From Channa striata (lineage: Eukaryota; Chordata; Actinopteri; Anabantiformes; Channidae), in contig CM065175.1 of NCBI GenBank assembly GCA_033026295.1, positions 27,809,375 to 27,873,374 of the forward strand: 64,000 nt of DNA. The letters run 5' to 3'. Numbering within the stretch: the first letter of the stretch is position 1; each line of letters opens with the position of its first letter. Below the pieces are notes generated by a model that saw only the letters and a list, made by a program, of their open reading frames with translations, made no database searches and was not told where the DNA came from. A program made the position numbers and the translations under genes. Positions 23,101 through 35,691 of this stretch are shown piece after piece.

Positions 23101-26100
23101 GAGTGTCACCATGAGTCTCCAGATGTACCAGGGCCTGGTTCAGTCTATTAGCAGAGCTCTGGAGGACCCCACCTTCCTCTCTGCCCTCCAGTACACATTG
23201 AGGATGCTCAGCAGCTCACAGTCTGCCTCACTACAGCAGGTCAGATATAACTAGTCCTCCAGCTCCTGACAGAACCCAGGAGTTAGACCACAGTAAATTC
23301 AGTAAAGTCGGAGTCAGGCTCTTAGACACTGCGACTCCAGATGTTTTACTTAAAAGATAGTAGCATCTGTTGCAGGTGTTTTTTCACCACTAACACGTAA
23401 CACTAAACTGCACCAGAACACTAGTGGGGGAAAAAAGTGAGTTCTCATCCAATTATAGAACAACGATTAACCAAAGTTTAATAAAACCAGCAGAAGAAAA
23501 TGTAATTCCACCCACTGTTGTTATCTTAGGAATAACGTTGGTTTATCAGGGGAAACGGCTGATGGAGCGTTTTTGTTTTTTTTTGTTTTTTTTTCAGTCT
23601 GGTGACATTAAACCTTTGCAGCAGAAAACCTAATGAAATGTGACATTTCAGTTAGTTTAACAAGAGGATCATTAGTCTCACATCACAGATAACATCTTAG
23701 TCTTTGAAGTGATGTTTTAGAGACCCTGACTTCCAAAAGTTAGGATCATTTGTCGGATTAAAAGCGCCCTCATTGTTTTTCAGGTCCTGGCTCCTTTGGT
23801 GCATTCCTGTTCTCTTAAGGAGGCAGGAGTCATTTTTATTCCAAACTGCACATCCAGTGGTGGTTTCCAGGAGGTTCAGTGTTGGGGTGGGGAGTGTTGG
23901 TGTGTTGACCCTCAGGGTCAGGAGGTCGAAGGGTCTCGAACTGCTGGTCTCCGGCCTCGCTGTCCAACCCTCTGTGAGAAAGAGCGGACAATGGCTCTGA
24001 AGGTGAAATCGAACTTGGCTGCCAGCGCTGAAATCCATATCCCAGCATGCTCGGAGGATGGAGACTTCCTGCCACTGCAGTGTGTCGGAGCACGCTGCTT
24101 CTGTGTCGACGCTAAGGGGAAAACAGTGACTACTGGGCCAACAGGGGGTGCTGTCACCTGTAAGATATCGCTAATATTAATAGATTTTCCCAAATTCTTT
24201 TTAAAGTTTAAGAAAATAGTTAACTGTTAGGACCAATGCCTTCCTACCTGTAGACAATAACACAATCACCTGACAGTGAGCCACAGAGAAACAGAATGTG
24301 TGTTCCACAAACATCAGTCTCTGTTTTAATTGAGATTTTTAAGGTCAGTGATTTAATATTTGATTTAATAAACGAGTGATGCAGTGAATTCCTGAGAAAC
24401 ATATTCTCACTATCTATTTTTTTATCTATATTCTGTTCTGTTCCCAGCTGTCACTGGGTGAGAGTCGGGCTCCACCCTGGACAGGTCTCCAGTCTGTCTC
24501 TGGGCTCTCTGTATGGAACCAATGTGAAATCTTCACAGAAAAAGAAAAGCAGTTTATTAAAAACTGTTTGTTGTTTTGTTTTGTTTTTTGACACCGTGTG
24601 TGTTTCAGGTCCAGAGAAACCAGCACAGAAGCTTCAGTCATCTGCAGGTCAGTGTGAAACCAATACTTCAGCTTCATTTAATGCCACAGCTCCAGCCAGA
24701 TGCTAACTAGTTAGCACACTAACTAAAAGGAGGTGCTACCTTGCAGGTCGGTGCTCTCAGGTGTTAGCTGAGGTCACAGGCTTCAGACAGGAAGTGAAGA
24801 AAATCATCTCTTTGTCTAATTCTTCACACCTCCCTCTGGGATACGGATTCCTGTTGGCTGAAGGTCTGCGTCTGACCCCGGAGGATCTCCAGATCAGCCA
24901 ATTGGAGGAGGAGCTGCAGATATCTGATAAGTTAATGAGCCGCTCCAAAGCTGCTCTGCGATTGGCTGCCTACTCCAGTGAGTTACAGTTAAATTTGGAT
25001 ACTGTATGATCATAATCGCTTCAACAGTGGCCTTTTTTAGGAGGACATAGATAGAGGATATGTGTTTTTTGTTCTTGTTGAGCTCAGGTCTTGTTCCTGA
25101 CAATGGCGGGTCTTGTTGCTATTGTTTTGCAGCTCTCCAGATGTTCCTGCCCCCTCAGCGCCATTCGTACCAGCCATTTACTCCACAGTGTGACGCTGAA
25201 GGAGGCTGGCTCTACACACAGTGTTACCTCAGCACAGGTCTCTCTCTCTCACACACACACACACCCTCCCACTTATCATTCGGTAGTTGCCCTGACTATT
25301 TCCAAGCTAACTCCTCAAACAGCCCTTTGAAGTCGTGAGCCAAATTGATAAGAGCATAACGGGGCCTTGAACAGGTGGAGGGCTGGTTTGTCTTGGGATG
25401 CGGCACAGTAAGATCATGAGAACATGTTCTTACTATTTTACTTATTCTACCCAACAAAAAAAAAACAATTAGTGGCCAATGTTGTTTTGTTTCAGCTCTA
25501 ATATTACATTGGAGGGCAACACCAATTCAGTGTTTTTTCTCAGTCTGCTTAAACTGGATGAACAATATTTTACTTTTTATCTGGGTTTTCTTTTGCAGAG
25601 ACATTGGCTTTTGTTTAGATTTTAATTTGGAGTTATTGTTTCTCTAAAAACTGACCATGTGTACATGTACCTGAATTTGTTCAATTGGAAACTAAATGAT
25701 TGTATGTTGAACAAAAAAAACTAGTAAATATATTAAATGGTTTTTGTCAGTGAATTAATAGTGGGAATTGATATTAAAACAATACGTGGGTCTGTGTTGG
25801 TGGGGGCATGCAGCTTCAGCTAATCTTCATATGTACATATGTAACAGTGGAAAATGGAACAGGTGAATGTTTCACATCTCCTGGTTAGTTGCACATTGTG
25901 TGTCACTGCAGTGATGCGTTGTACAGTGACGGCTGCAGGGAGGAATGAGCGAATGTACCGCTCCTTCCTGCACTGGGGGTGTAACAGCTGAAGGAGCTGC
26001 TCAGAGCCTCCACAGTGTGGTGCAGGGGGTGGGTGGGGTTATCCAGGACGGATGCTACTTTGGCCAACATCCTTCCTTCCTTCGTCCGCAGGCTAGGACA

Positions 26101-29100
26101 GAGCTGGCTCTCCTAACCAGCTTGTTATCTCTCTTCTGTCTGTACTGCCCCCCGCCCAGCACACATCAGTGTACAGGACTTTTGAGGCCACTACAGTGTC
26201 GTAAGATATCGTAACAGCTCTCTGCACACACCAAAGGACATCAGTGTCCTCAGCAAGTGGAGGCGATTCTGGCCCTTCCTGTACAGAGATTCTGTGTTGT
26301 TCGCCCAGTCCAAGTATTTAAAAGGTCCACAATCTCAATGTCTGAGCCCTGGATGCTCACCGGTGTGTGTAGTGGAGGGTTCCTTCTGAAGTCAAGCACC
26401 AACTCTATGTCTTACTGGTGTTCAGAAACAAGTGGTTGTTTTCACACCAGCCCACAAAGCAGGTGACAGATTCCCGGTGGCCAACAATGGCGTTGTCATC
26501 AGAGAAGTTGAAGGTCTGGGATGTTGCACACTGATGTGCACAGAAAAGAAAAGGGGAGCACCTTCCCTCCCCCGTGCTGCAGACACACAGTCACGCAGCC
26601 TCACAAACTTCGGCCTGTCTGTGAGGTAGTTGATGGTCCAAGCAGCCAGATGTTGGTCCACGCCTGCCACCTCCAGCTTCCCCCTTAGCAGTGATGGCTG
26701 GATGATTTTTTTTTAATCACTGGAGAAGTCAAAGAACATGACCCTCGCAGTACTCCCAGGTGAGACAGGGCCCGCTGCTGGAGGTAGATGATGGCGTCGT
26801 CCACCCCGATGCCAGGTCGATAGGCAAACTGCAGCGGGTCCAGTGCTGAGCTCACCTGAGTGCGGACGATCTTTATGTATCAGTAATTTGAACTATTTGC
26901 AACTATTTGGTTTCTGAGAAACACAATATAATGAATCATAAATGTGTTTGTTTGTTCAGGTCTGTGTTGGTGTGTGGATGAAGACGGAGAGTACATCCCT
27001 AACTCTCTGACCAGCCGCTCACTTGGCCTACCAAAGTGTAAGATAACAACAGTCACACACACACGTTTGTCTTTCTATACTCATTGACATAATACAATCC
27101 CTGGCCCTTTCCCCTAACCAAACCCTAATTCTAACCCTGACCATAAAACACAGTCTTGACCTTTTGAAGTTGTGTGGAGGATAAAATGTCCTCACAACAA
27201 TGGTACTGAAACAAAATTTGTCCACAGAAGGCTATAAAGACGTGTGTAATAATCTGTGTGTGTGTGTGTGTGTGTGTGTGTACATTCATGTGAACGCTTC
27301 CTCCTGCAGGTCTGACTCGCTGTCAGAGAGGCCAGGCTCACATGTTGCTGTCGGGTTGGACAAAAGGTTCTGACGGCATCACTGCTTCACCTTACCAACC
27401 AAAGTGCGAGGAGGTAGGAGTTGCAGCATGAGCGTGTCCGAGTTAAGTTCGCTCTTCTGTTTTCAGATGTGTGTACAGCACAGGAATAAGAACATGATGA
27501 AAACACGATGAGTTTAGGTTTTAGCTTGCTGCCATACTCGTTCATGCCTCCAGCTCATAGTGTGTGTGCGTGTGTGCTTTTCAGGACGGCCGCTTCTCTG
27601 TGCTACAGGGAGGAGGGGCTGCGGGCTGGTGTGTTAACCCCGTTACCGGACAGAGGATACAGGCAGCCTCACTGAGCGGCACTGGACAGCTGACATGTAG
27701 TCATACACATAAACACGCAAACTATTGATGCATTCGGTGTCAGTGTTCACCATGTAAGCTCTGCGTGGTGTGTTCAGGTCCCAGCTGGTGTGAGCTGCAG
27801 GGTCTCCAGTGTCAGCCTGATGGCTCCTTCACATCACTGCAGTGTGACGTCACTTCTTGCTGGTGCGTTTCTGAGGATGGACAGGAGGTTAGCGGGACCA
27901 AGGTCCCTCGACAGACGGGACCGACTCCGTCATGTGATCGTAAGTTTATGCAAGAGGGTCAGTCCTCAAAACCTCCCAGTAACTGTGCAAACACACAAGC
28001 AAAATGTAAAAGTACAAGCAAAGTACCCACCGACATTTCTACTTAAGGAAAAGGACAAAGGTACTACCAGCTCTGCTTTGCTTTTTTTGGGAGGGGACAT
28101 TAACTTATTAATGGAATAGACACCTCGATATGTCTATGTGGTTTCATAAATTCTATTCTACATTTAATTGGAAGCCAATGAAGAGAAGCTAATGAAGGTG
28201 AAATATGATCTCTCTTACCAATCCCAGTCAGTAATCCTGCTGCAGCATTTTGGATTAATTGGAGGCTTTTTAGAGAGTTACTGGGGCAGCCTGAAAGTAG
28301 AGAATTACAGTAGTCCAATCTAGAAGGAACAAATGCATGGACCAGTTTTTCAGCATCGCTTTGAGACAGGAGGCTGCTGATTTTGTCAGTGTTCTGTAGG
28401 TGGAAGAAGGCTGTTCTAGAGATTTGTTTTATGTGTGAGGTAAATGACAAATCCTGGACAAAAATGACTCAGATTCCTTGCAGTACTACTGGGGGCAAGA
28501 GTTATGTCATCTACAGTAGTGATATGGTTGGAAAACATGTCTGAGATTTTTAGGCCCAAATACAATAACTTCAGTTGACTCTGATTAGAAATGTAGTGGA
28601 GTAAAAAGTCAAAGTTGCCATAATTAAATCTACTAAAGTAAAGTTTGTCCAACTCCGCCCACTGGCAGATGTTCGTACGCTGGTACTGGCATCTGCATTG
28701 GAACATCCCCAGTTTAAATATCCCCATTAACAATTTATGTAGTAAGACCTGCTAATTTTAGCCCCGTTTGATGAAAAAGTACTAGGTTATGTTGTTTGTG
28801 ACTTTTGTGAGATAGGAATATTAGAATTTTATACAGTTGAAAGATATTCCCATAAGGTACGTGTATATTGTATTTTAGCTTAGCACTTGAGAAAACCCTC
28901 TTTTCTTTTTTCTGACATTTATTCTAAAAAAATCCCCCCGAGTTAGAGTACAAAATGTACGTGTAACAGGCTCCTCAACAAAGAGATTAAAGCTTAAACA
29001 ATGAAATGACAAAAAGTTGATCAGGAGTAATAAACATTTTATTAAAAGACATCAATGAGAAATGGATATCACCTGGTGGACATTATGTTTAAAGGTCAGT

Positions 29101-32100
29101 TTGTCATTTTCTCCTCAGGTCCTCTCTGTCCGGAGCCTGTTCTTACACATGGAGCACTGGTCTGCCGTCCCGTACCCGATGGCCGTCAGAGCTGTGATCT
29201 CATTTGTTACAGTGGTTACCAAAATGCACTTCCTGTCAGCACCTTCCTGTGTGAGACCGAGAGTCGGCAGTGGGTCGGGGACAACAAACCGCTGGGTGGA
29301 GCCTGTCAGAGTAAGAACTGCCACAGTTTTATTTCAGACTTTTGTTGTGCACTTTGTTTGCACCTGTATGTGAAGTGTTATGGTTTATAAAGCTTATGTC
29401 ACGACATTATTAGCAATCGACAGTCACGCGTTTGTTTATGAGACAGTTTTTTTTTATTCCTTGAAGTGTTTCAGCCCCTGCAGACGGTGTCATCCGCTCA
29501 GCTGTGGATGTTGTCACCCTGCTCTCAGATCAGCAGTTTACAGCCTCTGTTGTCTACCTCAGTGTACAGCAGGGGCCTCTGCTCTGCACAGGTAATGCTA
29601 CACCGTTCCTCACTCAGGTTGCTGATGACGCACTTAATTTAGCTATTTAGCTATTATGATTCAAACATGTCACCCAAACACACAACAGAGTCATTAGAAT
29701 CACCTGAAAACAAGCACCACCTCAGGAACAACGGGTTTAAGTGTGACACGATACTTTACATCTTTTCAAAACTAAGTATGATATAAAGGTATATTTTCCC
29801 ACTAAAATCATCAGGGTGAACTGAAAATGAACAGACTTTCTTGTTTGTAGCTGCCTGTTTCAGGTCGCCTGGTGTCACTGTGTGACAACTCATCGGTGCA
29901 TCTGCAGTGTGACCGTGATGACACGCTCCAGTTAACTCTCAGATGGATGGCCTACTTGTCTGACGTCCCAAACTCTGACCTCCCCCACCTCCACGACGTC
30001 AGTGAGTAGAGACACATGAGGCATGTGACCCTGTCACGCTAATGTCCCACCAGACCCCATTAAAAAATAAATGATATAAAATAGTCAAGGCCCTAACTGC
30101 AGCTTAGCAACAACTAAAGGAACACGATAAGCCTGAGTGCTCACGGGATGAATACAAACACAAAATGATTTGAGGAGGCAGATTCTCATTCCAGTGTGTG
30201 TTCAGGACGTGATGAACATAGATGTGAGCTGCCTTCAGTCAGGAAAATCATTGTCGGAGGAGGTGGGCGTGGTATGAAATCATCACTGTGTTTTGAACAA
30301 CTTAGGTTATTGTTTAGGATATTTGAGACAACAGGGTTTGACCTGTAATGACCGTGGAGCTTCAAAGGATCAGACCAGTGATTTTCTGTAACAGACCTCC
30401 TCTGCAGAAACCCAGCCGTAGTTTTAAGCTGTAGCAGGCTAAACTGTTGGCGGGTATGAATCTAGAGAAAAGCGTCAGATAACAAGTGAAAGTTTAACAG
30501 CTCTGTATCTGGATCCCTCCTGTTGATGATTTCATTTACCACAGGTCTGCTCCTGAATGAATCCAGGCTTCTGAAAGGAGTTCAGGAAGTTCTGCTTGAC
30601 ATCCGGTCCAAGCTCTCATCAGAACCCAAACTGGTTTCCATGACAGCACCGAGCTTTGGCTGCTCACGTGGTTACCATCTGAGCAGTGATGGTGAAGGCT
30701 GCAGTGAGTCACACCCACAACTCCTCCGTGTTGGTCCTGTTAACACAGCAGTACTAAGAGTATTGAGGAGTGTTCGTTTCCATTTCCTTAGACACTAAAA
30801 GGTGTTAAAGTATAAAACAACTGGAGGCTTTTTCTCTAGCATGCTGCACGTGGAAATGTTACTTATACTTGTTTTCCTTGCTGTGTGGCACAGTTCATTG
30901 ATTAGTTTAGAGCTAAAGCCACCAGTCACCTGTGTGGACATTACTGCCGTTTTGTAGATTCTAATTGATCAATTCAAAAAAAGGGCAGATCAGTCACAAA
31001 TAAACAGCTGCAAATCTAAATTATATTATTAGAAAAATGTTGGGAAGTAATAACAAAAAAGTCGTTTATGTTTTGTGTTTGATTTTTTTTTTTTTTATGT
31101 GTGTTAAATTTATCTTGCAGTCATTTGTCCTAAAGGGAGTTTCTTCAGGGAGGGGTCGTGTCTGCTGTGTCCTCAGGGCACCTATCAGAATAAAGAGGGG
31201 CAGGACTTCTGTGGCAGGTGTCCAAGAGGCTCGTCCCCCGTTGGAGCATCATCTGTCAATCAGTGTGAGTGTTTGTGTACAGTGAGCGTAAGGAGAAATG
31301 GCAGACACATGTTCATCAGGACATCGAACAAACAGTGGACTGAAACTACAACAAAAATAATGAGTAATATATTTAATGAATGGCTTGGTTAACATTTATG
31401 GAAACATGGAAAACATTTGCTGTTACGTGATTTACAAAAATGAACATTGTTTTCACATTTACAATATACTCAGTTTACTGCCATAAATAGGAATGATGCA
31501 GCACAGTATTAGTGTGAGGTAATACTGTGTGTCCATACTGTACCTGAACCTTTATATGAGAGTGTGTGTGTGTACATATATTATATATATATACACACAC
31601 ACACTCTCACATCTATTTTCATACACATATACACATATATACATATATAAAATAGAGAAAAAAAACAAAAGCTCTCTGATTCCTAACTGTCTCAGGTGTG
31701 ACAGAATGTGAGAGGCAGGGCATGCGGTGTTCAGAACGAGGTGATTTCCTGCCAGCGCAGCCCGACTTCCTGTCCAACAAGTGGAGGTGTGTCAACAGTG
31801 ATGGGGGGCGGCTTGAGTGGACGTACAGCGATAAACCTCTGACTGATGACCAGTGCACAGGTAGCACAGCAGCCAATCAGAGAGCAGCTGGTGCTTTGTG
31901 TTGGATTTATTTGTTGACTTGTTTATCTGCAAGTCAAAGCTGTGTGTGTGTGTGTGTGTGTGTGTGTGTCTTGTAGTTCTAAGCAGGTTTCAGGCTGTTC
32001 CAGGATCTGGTCTGCTGGTTGGAGCTGAGGATGCTGAAGTCCTGCAGACATTGACCTCTGACCTCCCAACTTGTGTCCAAGGTGAAAAACACACACACAC

Positions 32101-35100
32101 AAACACACACCGGCTTCATGAACAGTCCAAGTCCTGCGTACCAACAGAACTGTGAGGTATTCTTGTACTGTGGCTATATAATAAAGACACCCCCCCCCAT
32201 CCCTGCATGTAAAACTTCTGACCAGGGGCGATTCATGTGGAACTGGGCCTTTGTATTGTGATTTATGCCTTCGTTATGGAGGGGGGTTTCCTGATTTCCT
32301 GTCCTCCCTACAATGTGCTGTGGGTTGTTTTTCTCAGCCTGTGCAGTGGAGCCGTCCTGCCACCATGTGGCGCTGTTCAACAGACAGACTCAGTGTGAGC
32401 TGTACAGCACATCCACCCTGAACACACGCTGCAGCACCTCCCAACAGGTGGACACACACTCTTCATCATTCTTCACAGCATTGTAGCCAACCTTGTGAAA
32501 TATTTTTCTGACCTGAGCTCACACATGTTTCTCTTTGATGGACACCTTACATCCCTGTACCATTAACAGTTTAACTGCGTTCATCTTGCTCTGTGACTTT
32601 CTATTTGCCTCTTCTGTCTTTCACTGCTGTCGTCTTTTACTCTTCGCTAGTTGAACCTCTTTTACCTTTTCATTGACTAAAACTGCTTTTCCCTTCGAAC
32701 TCTGTTAAATTTTCTTCCCCATCTGCTTTCGTTGAACTCTTTCACACACTTTAGCTTCTGTTATACTTTTCTTTTACTGACACTTTAACTGCTTTTGTGG
32801 ATTTTTGGTTCAAATGGCAAAATGCTTAGAATGTGTGAACTAAAAGCTGAGTGTTCTTCAACTCCTTTTTTCTTCATCTTCAGCTGCAGCTTGATTAAAA
32901 TTTTTCCTCTTTGTAGTAACAATGTGTTTTCACTTTTATTTGTGTGTCTCTGCAGACCACTGGGTTTCTGGGTAACCCCCAGGCTGAGCATTTTGATTGG
33001 CTAAACTGCTCTGTGAGAGTGATGGGCAGGGCTTCTGATCTGCTGGTCATTAGGAAAAAAGGTATCACAGCAACCAGGTGACACAGTGTTTTATCATAGT
33101 CAAACAGGTCAGAGTTCAGTCCGACAGGCGTGTGTACCTGTGTTTCAGGCGCTGAGTTTTCCACTCTGCAGCAGCAGAGCAGAGCTTTGTGAGGATGAGG
33201 ATGATGAAGGCTGTCTCAGGTGTGTTCAGGACTCAGGTGTTCTCCTCCAGACAGACCACTCTGTCTGATGCTCATCGTTACTGTCAGGATGGCTGCAGTC
33301 ACGACACCTGCTGCATAGGATTTGTCCTCAATCAGAATAGCCTGGACGGAGGTACGTTACCATGGAGACAGGAGAGCCTCACACCTGAGTGAACAGATGA
33401 ATGGAGCACAAGTAAATGATGCTACCATTTGATAAGTTAATTTGAAAAATGGTTGATTTAGGGAGTTCGTGAGGAGTTTATGAACAGTGTGACTGTAATA
33501 GAAAATGTACAATTTGCCTTAATAAATCAGCTGTATGAGTTGGGCTGAATGAATTGAGGAAAGTGAATCAGTTTGCAGATGTTCAACAAAAACAATCTGA
33601 GTGAATGATTGAATGAATAAAAGGATAAGTCATTTCACATTGAATGAATGAATGAATGAATGAATAATTATCTAAAGCCTCACGCCCCCTTCAGGCTCTC
33701 TGCTCTGTGGTTGGCTGAGAGCGCCGTCAGTCCTGATGTGTGCTGACCAAGACTGGGATGTGATTGGACAGGGAACAGCCAATCGTATCTGTGCGGTGGG
33801 GCTAATGTACAACAAACAGCAGAGAAGCTTTGTGTTCGACTTTGGTGGACAAAACTTCACAATCAGTAAGAAATTAAACCCAGAGATGAATTAAAAGATT
33901 GTAATGTCGTTATGCCGATGAATTGAGTTCCGTGTTGTGTTTGTGTGATTAGCTGATGCTGCTCTGCCCCCTGACAGCAAGAACAACAAGGACTACCAGG
34001 CCTCCATCATCAGCTTCCAGTCCATCTACCTGAACACTGGTACGTGAACTCTGATCTGAAGATGTTGGGAAGTGAAATATCTTGACATACAGTGGGCGTA
34101 TAGATAAATAAAAGTAGTTCATATTGTACTTTTACTAAAACAAACCACACAAATCACAGCTGAGCTTTGGTTTCCTGTACTGATAGCAGTATATTGGCAT
34201 CACGTGTTGATGTTTTCTGATGGTTTCAGAGGCAGTTTCAGCTTCGGGTGGTTCTGGTTCCTGTGCAGCAGAAGAAGTCAGTCCTCCTCTTGATGGTTTG
34301 TATCATCTGAATTGGTTTCAGTGTTGTTAATATTAGTACTAGTTGAAATTGAGCAGTTTGCATTAGCTTGGTCTGATACCTCAGTGATCACAGTAATCTG
34401 TAGTTCATCTTGATGTTTTTAGTCTAGATCTTAGTTAATCTTATCTGGTCCTTCTCTCATCCAACTATGGTGGGTGAAATTAGAACAGTTGTTTCCTACG
34501 GAATATGAACAGTGAACTAATGTTTTTTTTTTAGGATCAGCTCATCTCTAGAACTGAATCTTTTTGATTATCTAGTGATGCTTTTGGATTTCAGTGTCTG
34601 TGCAGCAGAAGTTTGAGTCTCTGTCAGAGGAAGATGACGTTGTTGTGGATCTACAGAGGAAACTTCCTGTTCTCTCCTTCTGGATTAACAAGAACAACTA
34701 CAATTCCCAGCAGGCCCAGCTCTGGTGTCTCACACGTACGTCACAATTAATGATACGAGAAAATGGGACTTCAGAATGAGTTTGTTGGGATTTTTTTTGC
34801 ACGTGGTTCCAGACAGCTGGACTTGGATCATACTAACTGTTTGTGCAAACTCTGTGTTTCAGGTTGTGCTGTGGAGGAGCTGTGTTACATTGCTGACCTC
34901 AGAGATGCTGACTCGCCAGCTTTCTTCAGCTGCTCGTTGTATCCAAACAGCCGAGTGTGTGGAGCGTACGACAAACCTCTGAGAAGAGCCTGCCCCCTGC
35001 TGCTGGACAGAATGCCCAACAACACCTACATCAAGAAAGGTACTGCTGCTGGTTTGTGACATGGAGAGCTGCTACAAATGTAATTATGTTCACCTTTGTT

Positions 35101-35435
35101 CAGATTATGACAAGTGAAAACTCGGGATGGGACAGTGTTCCCGGGCACACACTGTCCCTGTCTCTCACATTCAGGAAATGTGGTTTTTCAACCAGTCAAC
35201 CTGAATCTGAGCTGAGCGACAATCTCTGATGATGTTTTGTCCCAGGTTTGCCGGTTTGATTCTCATGTCACATTTTTTAAAAAAAAGTCTTTAATTTGGC
35301 ACATTTTAAAAAGAGTTGAACTTTACTGAAGATAAATTTGGCTTGACTAGTCAGAACATAATTACAGATGCACACATGAAAATCCAACTCATTACACGTG
35401 TGTGTGTGTGTGTATATGTATGTATATATATATAT

Positions 35436-35468
<33 letters not shown>

Positions 35469-35648
35469 TATTCCTGAACTTTGTAACACTGTGAAAACAA
35501 AGATCGTCTCTTCACTCGCTGTTGTGTTGTCAGTGGATCTGTCCGGACCAGTGAAGAGTTTCTACCAGAGAGTTCCCTTCCAGAAGATGGTGTCGTACTC
35601 TGTTCGCAGCCGAGTCAGTCTGGCTGAAAATACGCCGCTTGCTCAGGG

Positions 35649-35691
<43 letters not shown>

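Larger units (their letters stand above)
17115..24159 (+). other. tg: tg exons 1-10: signal peptide, type-1 repeats 1-6
   Basis: Exons: 17115-17184, 17909-18017, 18565-18662, 19015-19170, 21122-21281, 21592-21698, 21772-21915, 22390-22575, 22728-23239, 23784-24159 (residues 1-639). After the signal peptide (MSWLLYITCILVC...) the mature protein begins near EYRLESE, whose Tyr25 matches the main T4-forming acceptor (site A). Its donor matches Tyr134 in GMELYGTR. Each type-1 repeat shows the CWCVD core; copies end exons 3, 4, 8 and fill exon 10. Repeat 3 (exons 5-7) has the usual long insertion. Repeat 2 is about 13 residues shorter than in human TG: the stretch that carries human Tyr108 is absent. 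Exon 9 (512 nt) is the linker between repeats 4 and 5, with LFGGKFLKSAAAFNFS matching human LFGGKFLVNVGQFNLS. Confidence 0.93.

Noticed and set aside
33149..33171. Alternative, more upstream acceptor for tg exon 27 (after TGTGTTTCAG)
   Set aside because: In the incoming phase it reads GAEFSTLQQQSRAL then a stop. The acceptor before 33172 keeps the frame and matches human TG downstream.
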